Part shown: piece after piece, positions 11,790 to 23,177 of the stretch
Numbering within the stretch: the stretch's first letter is position 1
How the letters are laid out: each line of letters starts with the position of its first letter
NCBI GenBank assembly: GCA_963921795.1
Contig: OY997653.1
Span: forward strand, 24,101,158-24,165,157
Direction: 5' to 3'
Origin: Nannobrachium achirus
Lineage: Eukaryota > Chordata > Actinopteri > Myctophiformes > Myctophidae
DNA length: 64,000 nucleotides
Position numbers and translations under genes: made by a program
The notes under the pieces: model-generated
Database searches by the model: none
Told to the model about the DNA's origin: nothing
The model's input: the letters and a program-made list of their open reading frames with translations, nothing else

Positions 11790-14040
11790 GTGCTGATTAA
11801 AAAGTAAGAGGGATGCATACTATTGTATAGGATTATATTGATTGATTCTGTCAAAAAGCCCTAAGGGCTTGTTTTCAATTTGTGGGCCTTGTTTATCTAT
11901 GGTTCAATATAATTATTACTTGTAGTAGTGCAATGTAATGTCATTAACTATTTGTATAATTAAGTATTATTTAAATCTGCTTTAATGATGTGAAGTAATG
12001 GCATACTACATATGCCGGTCCAGTAGGTGGCGGTATGCACCTGCCATAAAACTCCAAAGAACTTGCGCGGCTGGCATCAACATTATCCATTGTCAGCTTG
12101 AGAGTTGAGTAGCTGAAAATATTATCCAACTGCTGGAGTAAAATGATGCATTTCTTTCATAGAAGCAGACAAAAGGAAGGGTGAACATTGTGTGTTTTAA
12201 GGACATATCCTGGTTTAAAGTGTCTCTGCAGCGGAAACAGGTTAAAAAGATCAATATGGACGCTGAATGGATAGATATATTAGACTATGGCTGAATGAAG
12301 CTTACAGGTGTCATTATGTAAAAGTGAAGCAGCAATATCAAGCAGGCTCTACAACCACAAGAAGAGGGTGATGGGCTGGCTGGCTCTGGCTGTGCCTGTG
12401 ACATAGCTCTTGTCGTGTAATGCTATTACAAAAGGGTTCTTGCTACGACGAGGTACAATAATACTGTAGGCTTTATTCAGACACACGCGTTACACACCGG
12501 CACTGTAGGAATGTCATTCATAGAACTGTCTGTATTCAGCGTTCTCCATATAAGGCATGTCCGGGCATATGGGCAGTACCAACTAACACAGGGGTGTCTG
12601 GACTAAACCATTATACTGTGTATCTAGTCGATCACACCACAGCTCTGGTCTAGTAGTTACGCTTTGGACCAGAGCTAGTGTGACTTATTTCATACTTCAT
12701 AAGTGAATATTGGATAATAATGTACTTTTGGTTTGTTCTCATCAGATGTGCAGCCTGGGTGCGACCTCACAGCTGCAGCCTATTCCATCACAGTAAACGA
12801 TGGAGGTTGGATGGATGCACCTGCTGCTGCTGGGAACTGCGGGTATGCAAACACAATTCTACGATTTCGTGTCGTTTATTCATTTTAATAGTTGTGCATT
12901 TTAACTTGCATGGTACTGCTATGTATTGAATCCACGTAATAGGGGATTGTATTTTATGTTTTTTGCAGGGTTTGACTTTGTCTACAACGGCAGCCTGATG
13001 GGAGCTGCTGGTGTTCAGTGGACCATAGAATGTATGGCAACATAGTCATTCTAGTAGTAATATTAGCCTATTTGAATTCATATTAGAATTAATCTATTTA
13101 TAGGCTACTATAGTGTATTGTTATTATCTTTAACTTTACAGATTGCAAAGGCGTTTACCCCATGCCCTTACCTTATTAGTTTTAAGTTAGCTCTGTTCCT
13201 TGTTAGAAATGTTCCTAAATATGGACCACTGGACCAGAGCTAGTTTTAAGTCATGGTGTACTATTGATTTGTTTGTGTATGGTATTTTGTGTCCATCTGT
13301 TTCCCACATGAGTGTTCAGTTTACGATCACTGAGTTTTAGTGTACTGTCTATAAAGAACGGGTTCACTGTATTATCAGGTCCCTGTGATCATTAAACTGT
13401 GCCCTGCTATATTTAATGAATCAACTATATTGCTCTTCTAACCAGTAATGTAATAAAAATCAGTGCAATTGTACTAGGATTGTATACTCTGTCATTCATT
13501 TGACAGCCTGACTGGGGAAACCTATTGTTTATTGAGTTCCCTTTAACTCGGCCAACTAAAGGTTGGCTTAGTCTAACATGCACTGTTAATCAATAAGTAT
13601 TGATTCAATTAATTGACATGTGTGATTAATTAGCCTGCGCCTGTCCCATTGTGTCTCAGTCATACCAGCTCCACGTGTGTTTGTGGCCATCTTCCATACC
13701 CTGGACCTCTGGAAGCTGTAGAAAGACCTAAACATCAACAGTGTACCAGCCCAGTCTCCACAAGCTTTGCCACAACATGGCAAAAACGACACCACAGCCT
13801 GTACCAGTTGTAGCAACGGCCGGGAGAGAGAAAACGTCCCATCTTCTGTGACTACAGCGATGACAGGTGAGCGTTAGAGATAATGATATAAGCATTACTA
13901 CCAGCTAATTTCCATAAGTCTGTCCCTGAGTGCATGTTTTAAGTCATATAGTCCACAACCATTTTTTTGGTATAGAAATGACCTAAAAAATAACTCTTGC
14001 ATACTGTCTTAAAATATCTTTATCTTTGTGTCATGAAGAG
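11790..14040 (+). repeat. Segmental duplication, left copy (partner about 28.58-30.99 kb)
   Basis: Collinear stretches shared with the 28.6-31.0 kb segment include CCGGTCCAGTAGGTGGCGGT, TAGTAGTGCAATGTAAT and exon-like blocks at 12800-12842, 12969-13031 and 13669-13866. Many small indels separate the copies, so this duplication is clearly older than the 1,760-bp one. Confidence 0.85.
12800..13866 (+). CDS. Possible small spliced gene of unknown function, probably decayed (copy 1)
   Basis: An exon at 12800-12842 reads MEVGWMHLLLLGTAG, signal-peptide-like, and ends before GTATGC. The next, 12969 to about 13031 after TTTTTTGCAG, reads FDFVYNGSLMGAAGVQWTI. A third exon-like block (13669-13866) lies between CCAG and GTGAGC. 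The first two are nearly identical in the copy at 29.5 kb, while the third has stops in the frame reached by splicing. I do not recognise the protein. The conserved exon borders argue that it derives from a real gene. Loss of the GTAGCAG exon end seen in the other copy suggests this one is the less functional. Confidence 0.25.
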
Positions 14041-14283
14041 AGCCTGATGAAGTTCTAATAGACCAAATCGTGGGGAACGTGATTTCCTGTTAAAGCCATT
14101 TTATTGGATTTTTCTTTTTTCAGTTTCACCTGTCACCTTGTAGGTGTCCGAGACTTGCTTTTTATTGCTATGCCCACCTGCCATTATTCTAACACCAACA
14201 TACTTAAAATATAATAAATCATGTTATAGTTAAAAGCTTATAGTCAAAATGAAGTGGGTTTGACATTTTACATTAAGGTTTAA

Positions 14284-14730
14284 ATGTATTTTCTATTGTC
14301 TTCCACCATCAGGTTACTGAAAGAAATTGGCACCCATGGACATGACAGGATCTGCGGCAGTAGCCTGGTGGGCCAGCCTCTATCACACACCACAGGAAGT
14401 GCCGTCATGAATCTGAAGATCCATGTACGGCGTGGGCAAAGACGCTCTTCCCAGTATGGAAAGATTATTTTGAAGACTTCCTGTGAAGAGGATAGAAGAT
14501 AGATTTGGGTTCTTCTGAAGACTTCCACCGCCAGTGCGGTCTGGTTTTTACCAGGCCTCTGAGTCTGACATCACACTCATGCCGTGAGTTAGCCATAATA
14601 ACCATATAAGGAGTTCCCAATGCTACACCCAATTGTGGAGGGTTTCTAACCTCAATGTATTGTCATGGCATCAGGCACAAACACATCAGTCAATATATGT
14701 GGGCATGCCCACATACTGTATGGAGACTAT
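14284..14730 (+). mobile_element. LINE 3' fragment (C-terminal coding remnant plus 3' UTR)
   Basis: The start translates as TIRLLKEIGTHGHD and is the sense counterpart of the minus-strand fragment near 44.9 kb, which reads VEVGCRGF then LLKEIGIHGQALRQ, a sequence typical of fish LINE C-termini. The following stretch (TTTACCAGGCCTCTGAGTCT, then GGAGTTCCCAATGC) matches the 3' portions near 42.7, 43.4 and 44.8 kb. I suspect an R4/Rex6-type LINE, without being able to confirm it. Confidence 0.55.
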
Positions 14731-15380
14731 TATGGCTACTGAAATGTCCATATACTGCATGGGCATAAAAAGGACAAAGACAGACAGATGGTTGCAATAG
14801 GCACTCTGATTTTGGGTTCAACAGATATTGGATTATCAGAGTCTTATCTTATTGTTTTCCTTTGTATCTGGACAACACTGTTTTTCTTTTGTTTCTTTCT
14901 TGATGCGATAGATGAAAGCATCTCTGCCGTTGCTGTAGAACTTTTGATTCAGGTTCAGGGTGCTGTTGAAATGTAAAATGCTCATAAAAGCCAATGTTTT
15001 TTTTTGTTATTGGTGGCCACGTGCCTGCAGGGGGGCGATATGGATTCAGATTAGTTACAGCAAAAGATTAGAATAACTTGGGCCTCTAAAAAATGGCCCA
15101 AAATGACACAAATTGCATTCCACTCTAAAACAAAACATTTGCATTATTGTCTTATTTTAGAGTTCTGAACTAATTCATTAGTTAGTGGATCTTTGGGGGG
15201 TGATTTCTGTTTCTGTGAAACCAACATAATCACATTTGTTGCAAGTACTATTATCACTCACAGGTAGATCCTGTTTTCTATGACGTTCAACGTAATCGAA
15301 CACATCTACCATCATCTTTTGACCTAGAATGAGAGTCTACAGACAGTTTTTCAAATGAAATCCAGGATTAATTTCAAGTC

Positions 15381-15607
15381 AATCTGGCAAGCCATCGTCA
15401 AAGAAAGGGGAGTTGAGGGCAACAACATCTATGTGATAGCAATCGCCCACAAAAGGCAGTACCAGTGGGGAAAGCATAGGTATGGTGTTCTGTTCAGATC
15501 TAGCACTAGTGTTCACTTGAAATCATTCTCTCGAGACAGTCATGATAGCTTACAGAGGTACAGACTGAATGGGTGTTCCCCTTTCTTTGACGATGGCTTG
15601 CCAGATT
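15381..15607. repeat. 31-bp perfect inverted repeats bounding an inverted exon
   Basis: 15381-15411 (AATCTGGCAAGCCATCGTCA plus 11 nt) is the exact reverse complement of 15577-15607. The 165-bp interior carries exon 3 of the NAA50-like family reading on the + strand (EGNNIYVIAIAHKRQYQWGK) although the surrounding copy reads on the minus strand. Confidence 0.92.
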
Positions 15608-15846
15608 GGGCAAACCATAATTTATGTGAGGGAATATAGATAATTACTAATAGATTGGAGAATATTATACTTAAATGGGGGAGTAAAATCTTTACAAAAC
15701 ATAATCAATGACAGTATACAGTAGTATACAGGGTGTCACTGTATGTGTAGAAAAACCTGCAATGTTACAACTATATTTGTAGTGATCTGAATCAGGTCAG
15801 TCATCTCTCACCCAGCTTAGACAGTCCCTTGGCAAGTCCTTCACAT

Positions 15847-16269
15847 TAGGGATGGTCCGATCAGGTTTTTTGGAACCGATCACCGAGCACCGATCACAAA
15901 AGTTTGATCACCCGATCCCGATCAATCACCGATCCGATCAAGTTATTATTTATATTTTCTAAATGTTAATGTTTTAACTTAATTTCATTCATTCACTCAC
16001 TCATGAATTCATTTATATATTGGCCTTATAGTTATTTACCAGCATTACTATGTATTTATTATCATAGCAGTAACTAATTATTCCTTCAGCACTGTGGAAA
16101 TCAATACCCCAAAATGGCCTCAAGTGGGCATACTGAACGGCTGGTTGATCAGATGCACCGATCCGATCGGATCGGTTAATTTACCTTTTGATCTAAACCA
16201 CCGATTATCGCCGAGCATGCTTTGATCGGCCCGATCCGATCCATTGCCGATTGATCGGTAACATCTCTA
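15847..16269. mobile_element. hAT-type non-autonomous element (423 bp) with 8-bp TSD
   Basis: Ends TAGGGATGGTCCGATCAGG and GATCGGTAACATCTCTA form imperfect TIRs, and the subterminal parts are rich in CCGATC/GATCGG motifs. CTTCACAT flanks it at 15839-15846 and 16270-16277. It interrupts exon 2 of the decayed NAA50-like copy. No transposase is encoded. Confidence 0.9.
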
Positions 16270-17117
16270 CTTCACATCCAAGCTGTCTCCTAGCTCATCC
16301 AGGTATATTTCATCCAGCTGGTCTCTCACAGCACAGCAACGTCGGAAAAGGAGAAAACCTTGTTATATCTGCCCTGTAATTTATTGATGAAGCCTAAAAG
16401 CCACACAGAAATGTAATTTTGTAATTTTTATGTTCCAATGTTAAATGGAAAAACACAATTAAATCGTTTGTCGCAGTTATTAACAGCCCTAGACATGCAC
16501 GATTGGATCTACTTGGACCATGACATTTTTCTAACCTTTATTTAAGCTGCTAGACATTAAAGTGACATAATTTTGTACTTTTTTGTGGTTTTCATATGTC
16601 TATGATGTTGACAGTACTCATTAGACCCCCTGGTGTGGTTGTTATGAGCAATTATGTAGTTCTTCCTGGAGGCTGACACCAATTGTGGGTCAAAAGTGCT
16701 GATCCAACAGTGATTAAATGACATCATATAATCATCCCCTCTCCTTTTACCATTCAACCAACACTGTGGGTGTGTCTAACTTCAGCTGGTTCAACCCCCC
16801 ACCTGACAATCAGGCATACTTAATGAACTGGTGGGTGTGGCCACATAAAAAACAAATTTTAACTCTTTCTGTACTCTTTTGGAAAAAGTCCTCCTAGTAT
16901 AATCATAATACCCGATATATTTAGATGGATCTGTAGAGCCCTTGGGGACCCCTGCCAACTAAGTTGGAGTGACTTATTTTCTGTATTGGCCATAAGAATC
17001 CCCTTTTCACTGCACCAAACACCTGGGAGATGGTTTGCTGAGGTGGAGTGCAACACCTAGCTCCCAGTACTTACCACAACATCCAGTGGTGTAAAGTAAC
17101 TAAGTGCATTTACTTAA

Positions 17118-17305
17118 AGGGGAAAACCACCCATTTTCAATATTGAACTATGTCATTAATATACCTTAGAGGAGTTGTGTGGAAATACAAAAAAAGTTCC
17201 CCCCCTTCTGTGTTGCCTAGAGGATTGATTTTGGGGTTTGTATTGCAAAGTACACCGTGATCGTGATGACATTAATTCGATGTTGAAAATGGGTGGTTTT
17301 ACCCT
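17118..17305. mobile_element. TTAA-flanked MITE, 188 bp
   Basis: TIRs AGGGGAAAACCACCCATTTT and AAAATGGGTGGTTTTACCCT are nearly perfect, and TTAA is present on both sides (17114-17117 and 17306-17309). TTAA targets are used by piggyBac and Kolobok transposons, and which one applies cannot be told from a MITE. Confidence 0.85.
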
Positions 17306-17620
17306 TTAAGTACTACACTTAAGCAAAACATTCTGGTATTGAGTATTTCCAATACTTTTCAGAGACAAATGTTGTACTTTTACTCCACTAAAATGATTTG
17401 AAAGCTTTAGTTACTTTGCTATTAGTAGCAAACTAGTATTATTCGAAAACGCACATTAACCTGCGTACATTTTGGCAATTTGAAAATATACAATCCACGA
17501 CCATTAGACAACGTGTGTACATATAGTAGTAGTTAGTACATTTTGAATTCCAGACTTTACTTGAAACATAGTATTTCTATATTGCTACTGATACTTTTAC
17601 TTGCTACCCAGACTCTGTGT

Positions 17621-17685
17621 TGCTGGTTTCCTGGATTGAATCCAGTACCGAGTGGCCCAGTCTAGTGCTCTAACATTTGAGCTAA
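17621..17685 (-). repeat. tRNA-like sequence (decayed tRNA or SINE head), copy 1
   Basis: On the minus strand the block reads TTAGCTCAAATGTTAGAGCA, resembling a D-arm/A-box, and then GGATTCAATCC, resembling a B-box and T-loop. The anticodon stem pairs imperfectly, so I do not call a functional tRNA. The same block with its flanks (about 150 bp) recurs at about 19985-20135. Confidence 0.4.
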
Positions 17686-18617
17686 AATAAAATGAATGAA
17701 CTGCATATTAATTTAATATTATTGGCCAACTGTATAGTAGCCTAGCTTGAGTTAAACCCAAGGTTGATGAACTACTTGACAGACACGCCACACAAATATG
17801 CATGTAGTTGAATTACTGGCAGGCAACAGAAAATGCTTGCTAATATTACGTAGTTCAACTCATGTAGTTTAATTTTCTACACCTTGTGTGTTTTGTAGCT
17901 GTTTGTACAGTGGGGGTGCTACAGAGGGGGGCAATGCCCACCCAGACTTTGTGCCACCCATCATCACCTTTATTTATACCACCCAGTCCTGATTGGCCAG
18001 TAGTACCCTATACCCTACAAATATTTTGAATGTGTTTTAATGATAAATCTATATGTTCTTCACAATATTATAAATTCATTTTCTAATTGATAATAGGTTA
18101 ATGGTAAACTATTAGAAAGGTGCAGTTCTGGGAAATTGCAAGTGTGGTTGCACTGACGCAAGTATTTGGCTTAGGGGTCAAAAGCACACGTCTGTGCCGG
18201 AGTAGGTAGAGAGACCCCGCCTGGAACCTGTAGAAGAGGATAGAGGTAGGGAAGAAGAGGGAAACTATGCATGCTGCCATTTTTATTTTTTCAAGTTGGT
18301 TTATATACCACTGTGATTGGTAGAGGAGGAGTTGTCAGCTTGATAGGAGATGGTTGAATGGTCGGCATTGGGTGGCAAGGGTGGAGTTAGAGGTGCTTGG
18401 TTGTCCTCTGCTTGGTCACACCTCCCGAACTTCAGTTGTACCAATTCCATTTGTTTGTTGTTGGTGCAGCTGCATAATTGTGACCATACCGCAGTGTTTA
18501 TTGTGAGCATTTGTTATACACAATAGCCCTGTTGCCATAATAAAATGCCCCCACTGCAAAATCTCCCCCCCCCCCCCGCTGCTGATTTTTGCCAGGAGCT
18601 GGCACTGCGTGGGTAGC

Positions 18618-19137
18618 CATGGCCATCAGTTCCCATCTGATGTCATGTGGGAGTTCAGACTGCTCCAGACCGTACTGAATGACTGCCAGCTTGCATAACA
18701 AGGACTGAAGTCATAGATATACATGGCCTTCCCTTCCCCAAGCCACATGCTGAGTGGCAGCACATATCCTCTGGAACAGTGCCAGAAACAACAGGCTCAA
18801 ACCAATTGTGTGTGTGGACATCGAATGCACAAAGCATACCGCAAGGAGTCTGATACACGAAAGAATCAGAAGGAGTCCCCCCCCCCCCCACATGTAGATG
18901 ATATGTTCTATAAGAACAGCTGTGTGGCCCCAGCGTTTGGGAACCTCAAGAAGGGGACTTTCTTTTCTAGTTGTCAACTTCTTCACAGTGTGATGTCACA
19001 GTGTTGAAGACATGGACATCAATCTCAGGGTCAGTGCAGGGGATAGGTCCTCCAATGGAGTACACCTCGCACCCCACTGATACTGCAACACAGCCATTCA
19101 GTTGTAGCCTTTTCAAATGCACTGTCCAGCACAACAT
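18618..19137 (-). pseudogene. Decayed KLHDC3-like kelch copy with internal deletion
   Basis: The minus strand keeps the N-terminal part (KRWGHTAVLIEHIIYMWGG) and the C-terminal part (MLCKLAVIQYGLEQSELPHD) of the ORF at 23178-24218. The middle kelch repeats are deleted and frameshifts occur around a poly-C tract (about 18880-18890). The downstream flank (19260-19800) also matches 24340-25200, so a segment, not just the ORF, was duplicated. Confidence 0.85.
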
Positions 19138-19547
19138 GTCTCTCACACCAGCACCACCGTGGATGTAGTTGGATTGGACAAGTCTTTCCTGAAGTGTAAT
19201 ATAATTGTGAACTGCAAAAAGTCACACTGCAAAACCACTAACAACAAAAAAGTTATTTGATGACCTGTTGGCATTTGCTGTCTAGCTGCGATTATATATA
19301 GGCCCTGATGACATCATTTATGATGCCATGGGCTGACAGACTCCACTCTTAAATATAACAGGGTTTAGATAAGCTAATGATGTCACTGATGATGTCAGCT
19401 TCACAAATGTCCCGCAAAGTTTGTCAAATCAAGGACCCTAATGCCCTAATAAGGTTAACTGATTACATAGCAAACACAGCCCAAAATGATCCTTACGGGT
19501 CCATTTGCTTCCAATTGTAAACTCTCAGTGTTACATTAAAACACTGA

Positions 19548-19705
19548 GGACCATGGTAACAGCTGGTAACAGCTGCATGCTAAAACAATGCCCAAATTTG
19601 GAGATGATGTCCGCCATCTGTCTGTATGCTGACATCACTGATAATAAACAGTGTCCACCATGGTAACAGCTGCATGCTAAAACAATGCCCAAATTTGGAG
19701 ACATC
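19548..19705. repeat. Minisatellite-like repeat, two units
   Basis: CCATGGTAACAGCTGCATGC with AAACAATGCCCAAATTTGGA occurs twice here and is expanded at 24.73-25.16 kb. Confidence 0.8.
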
Positions 19706-20006
19706 ACAAACTGGTCCTTAGTGGTAATTTAACTCCAGTTACAGATCATGTAGACAAAGCCATACATGAGCATTTCTATGGGCAAGGGTAACACTTCTGA
19801 ATGATGGTGAACTGGTGATGGCTGTATGTACAGTACGTGATGACAATGAGCCAATAGGGAGTTTAAGCAAGTACGGTTTTCAGAAAGTCTCCACTAGAAG
19901 GAAGTACAGCTGCTATGCTACTTAAGTAAAATATATGAGTGCTTTTTCCATCACTGCACACATCAGTTTACCCAAGCCTAGAAGCCTTGCTACCCAAACT
20001 CTGTGT

Positions 20007-20071
20007 TGCTGGTTTCCTGGATTGAATCCAGTACCTAGTGGCCCAGTCTAGTGCTCTAACATTTGAGCTAA
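20007..20071 (-). repeat. tRNA-like sequence, copy 2
   Basis: Near-identical second copy of the 17621-17685 tRNA-like block, including the flank AATGAACTGCATATTAATTT. Here CTAG/CTAG pairing gives a slightly better anticodon stem, but the loop is too long for a normal tRNA. Confidence 0.4.
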
Positions 20072-20176
20072 AATAAAATGAATGAACTGCATATTAATTT
20101 AATATTATTGGCCAACTGTATAGTAGCCTAGCTTAACCTCGCCTAACCCTCGCCTTATAGGCGAGCCCACAATTAT

Positions 20177-20572
20177 TAGCCTGACTTCCGTCAGATGGTG
20201 GCAGTAGTGCGTAGCGCCCTACTTTACCGTCTGAGTTCTCTGGGTAGAGAGTTGATAACACTCGTAAAGCCCCGGGCCGGACCAATCAGCGGCAGCTACG
20301 GGCGGGCTCTGAGCGGCTCTGAGCCAATAGAGTCTGACTGCAGACCACGTGGAAACCCAGGAGGCGGATTCTGGGTGTAACGTCATGCAGACAAGCCAAT
20401 ATGACTGGTTGGAGTTGACACTCCAGACTGTGATAGACAGACGGCCCCATCCAATCACCTGCTTAGCAATTCAAAAAATGGCCCGCCCCTTACATCGAGA
20501 GTGCCGGAGCAGTACCAGATGCTAGTAGGCAGAGCAGACGCACTGCTACTATCATCTGGCGCAGTCAGGTTA
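20177..20572. mobile_element. 396-bp TIR element, relative of 2793-3901, with 9-bp TSD
   Basis: Ends TAGCCTGACTTCCGTCAGAT and ATCATCTGGCGCAGTCAGG plus TTA match the TIRs of the 1.1-kb element. CACAATTAT flanks both sides (20168-20176 and 20573-20581). The interior is GC-rich and non-coding. Two insertions with the same TIR and the same TSD length establish a family. Confidence 0.85.
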
Positions 20573-20816
20573 CACAATTATGGGGTCACAGAAAAGGTAA
20601 CTAAAAATCAAACCTCGGTTCGAAGTGAAGCGGTGAACTTTTATTCTATGTGTTCTAGAGTTAAGAACTCTGTGATCTATACATTCTTTATATTCTGAAT
20701 GAATGAATGATTTTATCTGGAGGGCCGACTTGTCATGTGAAGCTTGACCAATCCTCAAAGTATCGAATCATCAGACCGGGACGGACACTACACACATATT
20801 CTGGACGTACGGGACA

Positions 20817-21006
20817 GATAAAACCTGTTCATTCTGGACTGAAATGACCATATATGGACATGAGATGACAGACATTTTGTTTTTGATAAAACCTGTTCAT
20901 TCTGGACTGAAATGACCTTATATGGACATAGGACACACATTTTGTTTTTGATAAAAACCTGTTCATTCTGGACTGAAATGACCATATATGGACATGGGAC
21001 ACACAA
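20817..21006. repeat. Tandem repeat, three units of about 63 bp
   Basis: Each unit contains AAACCTGTTCATTCTGGACT then GAAATGACC and TATATGGACAT, ending in ACATTTTGTTTTTGAT. Units differ by small indels. Confidence 0.85.
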
Positions 21007-22569
21007 AGCCACTCCTTGGAAGCGGCTTACACCGCTTCAAAAACTGGGTTACTCTGATAAAAATAAACTAGAAAGATTTGTGAGTGTGGTTGCGGTTGCT
21101 GACTATATATTCTACAGTAAGCTAACTGTCATGTGAAGCTCGACCAATTGATTCCCTATTGATTCCCACTTCCATTGATTCCCTACTGATTCCCACTCCC
21201 ATTGATTCCCTATCCCTGCCATTTCCAATGGCAGTGGAAAAAGTTACCCTAGAAGTCTATAAAGTTCCCTTAGGACTATAATGTGTTGCCCTGTTGGGAA
21301 ACCACCTAACTAGAAAGATGCAATTGGAAATTGCAAGTGTAGTTGCCGTTGACTCTAATGGGGAGCCAATCAGAGAGGGGGAAAAAGGTGACGTCACGAT
21401 ATCAAGGTATTGTGATGTCTGATTGGGTGAAGGGTTACAGCAGATGATGTAACTGGACAAGTTCTTCAAAGGGAAAACCCTTAGAGAAATAGGTTACATC
21501 AGATGATGAGAAAGCCAAACAAGAACTATAGTCTGGTTGCCCTGTGGGGCAACCACACTAATACTGTAATAAAAGTTTACAGAAGTCTAATTGTCACAGC
21601 ACACTGCACAAGTCGGATTTGTTTATTTTCCCCTATAACATTGTTTTTCTTTCTTTGTTGTTTTCTCATTCCCCCCATGTAAAGCGATATAAAGACATAA
21701 TGCTCAACATTGTATTTCACTAGGAGAGACCAAGCATCAGACAAATAATAGGTTTAAGGTTGTTTATTAAACCCAAGAGAATGTTCGTTCATGGGCGCAT
21801 CACATGCGTGGCACGGGATGTGCGGCATAAGCGGCGAAATGGTCATTACTACACGCAAGCGTGGCTTAGAAGGCCATGATGACGCCTGAACAGCATGGGG
21901 AAACTGCACGGTCATCGGGGCATGAATGACGTAGGCGCCGGCTTGGTCATCGGGGCATGGATGACATGGGGTGCTTGCATGGTCATCTAAGGTCAGCAGC
22001 ACCACACGCTTTGATGGTCAGGACTGGAGCACAGGACGGAGGTTGGCGGGCGTGGTTAGGAAGGGATATGAGTTACCGGTGGCTGGTTAGAGGTAATTGG
22101 TTGTCCTCTGCTTGGTCACACCTCCCGAACTTCAGCTGTACCAACTCCATTCGTTTGTTGTTTGTGCAGCTGCATAATAGACCGTTTGTCAGCCTTCTGA
22201 TTGGTCCCTGAGACTCCCTGACTGGCCAACCAGAAAAAAACATTCACTTTTTGCTATCGGGGGAGGAGTTTGTGCAGTGGAGAATGTTGAATGTGGCTTT
22301 CAACAACTGTCCGCACTGCGCGACACGGCGATTGCCCGGTACGGCCGCGATCTCGGCCGTGATCTCGCTCATCATAATGAATAAGCTTCAACAAGCTAGT
22401 TCACATGGACCATATCAATGGTCTAAGAGTCACGATTGGGTACATATATTTTAAATGGGCAGAATTACGAAAAGCCAGCCTATTATGTGAGGAGAACCAT
22501 TATAGTTCTGTCCTCTTCCTACCCAAGATGCAAAGCGCTTTCTCTTGCTATGTCTATTTTCTCTCTGAT

Positions 22570-22945
22570 CCAGAGGATTAAACTATTTAAAACATATATT
22601 TTCGGGAGAAAACTACTGTTTTGCTATGTAATTACTGTACCTTTTTCTTCCCTTTTTATTAATATCACGTAGATGTGTTTTTTTTGGTACTATATATAGC
22701 TGTAATGAGGCTATGAAGGGAAAAAAATCCCATCCACTACCACTATAAAAGAATCTGCAAAGAGGATTCTGTCCCACTGGGATTAAACAAATTAAAACAT
22801 ATATTTTCGGGTAAACCCCCTGTTTTGCAATGTAACTACTGTACCTTTGTCTTCCCTTTTTATTAATATCACCTAGATGTTTTTCCTTTGGTACTTTATA
22901 TAGCTGTAATGAGGCTATGAAGGGAAAAAAATCCCATTCACTGCC
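22570..22945. repeat. Direct duplication of about 170-200 bp, two copies
   Basis: The stretch with AAACATATATTTTCGGG, CTTCCCTTTTTATTAATATC and GTAATGAGGCTATGAAGGG occurs at about 22570-22735 and again at about 22785-22945. No coding content was recognised between 21100 and 23100. Confidence 0.8.
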
Positions 22946-23177
22946 ACTATAAAAACAATCTGCCCAGGGTCAAATGTCCCATCATAGTAACAGGGCAGAA
23001 TGGGGCGGGATTTGCAAAAGGGTTTATTGTGGCTACGTTGAAGCCTTTACAATGCATCACAGTGTTTATTGTGAGCATTTGTTATACATCATAGCCCTCT
23101 TGCCATATTGAAATGCCCCCATTGGAAGAATTTACGCCCCCCCGCGGCAGTAGATTTTTGCCTGGAGCTGGCGCTGC

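Larger units (their letters stand above)
14966..16345 (-). pseudogene. Decayed, rearranged NAA50-like copy
   Basis: Pieces of the 2071-6747 gene appear in the same order. They are a truncated exon 5 (about 14966-15024), exon 4 shortened by about 5 nt (15262-15323), exon 3 in inverted orientation between 31-bp inverted repeats (15412-15576), and exon 2 (about 15811-16345) split by a hAT insertion. The introns also match, and the similarity continues to about 16790 against about 4800. No start exon was found. Frame damage in every exon makes this a pseudogene. Confidence 0.85.

Noticed and set aside
17621..20071. Functional tRNA genes
   Set aside because: A- and B-box-like motifs exist, but anticodon-arm pairing is poor and the acceptor stem is not evident. 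Treated as tRNA-derived repeats.
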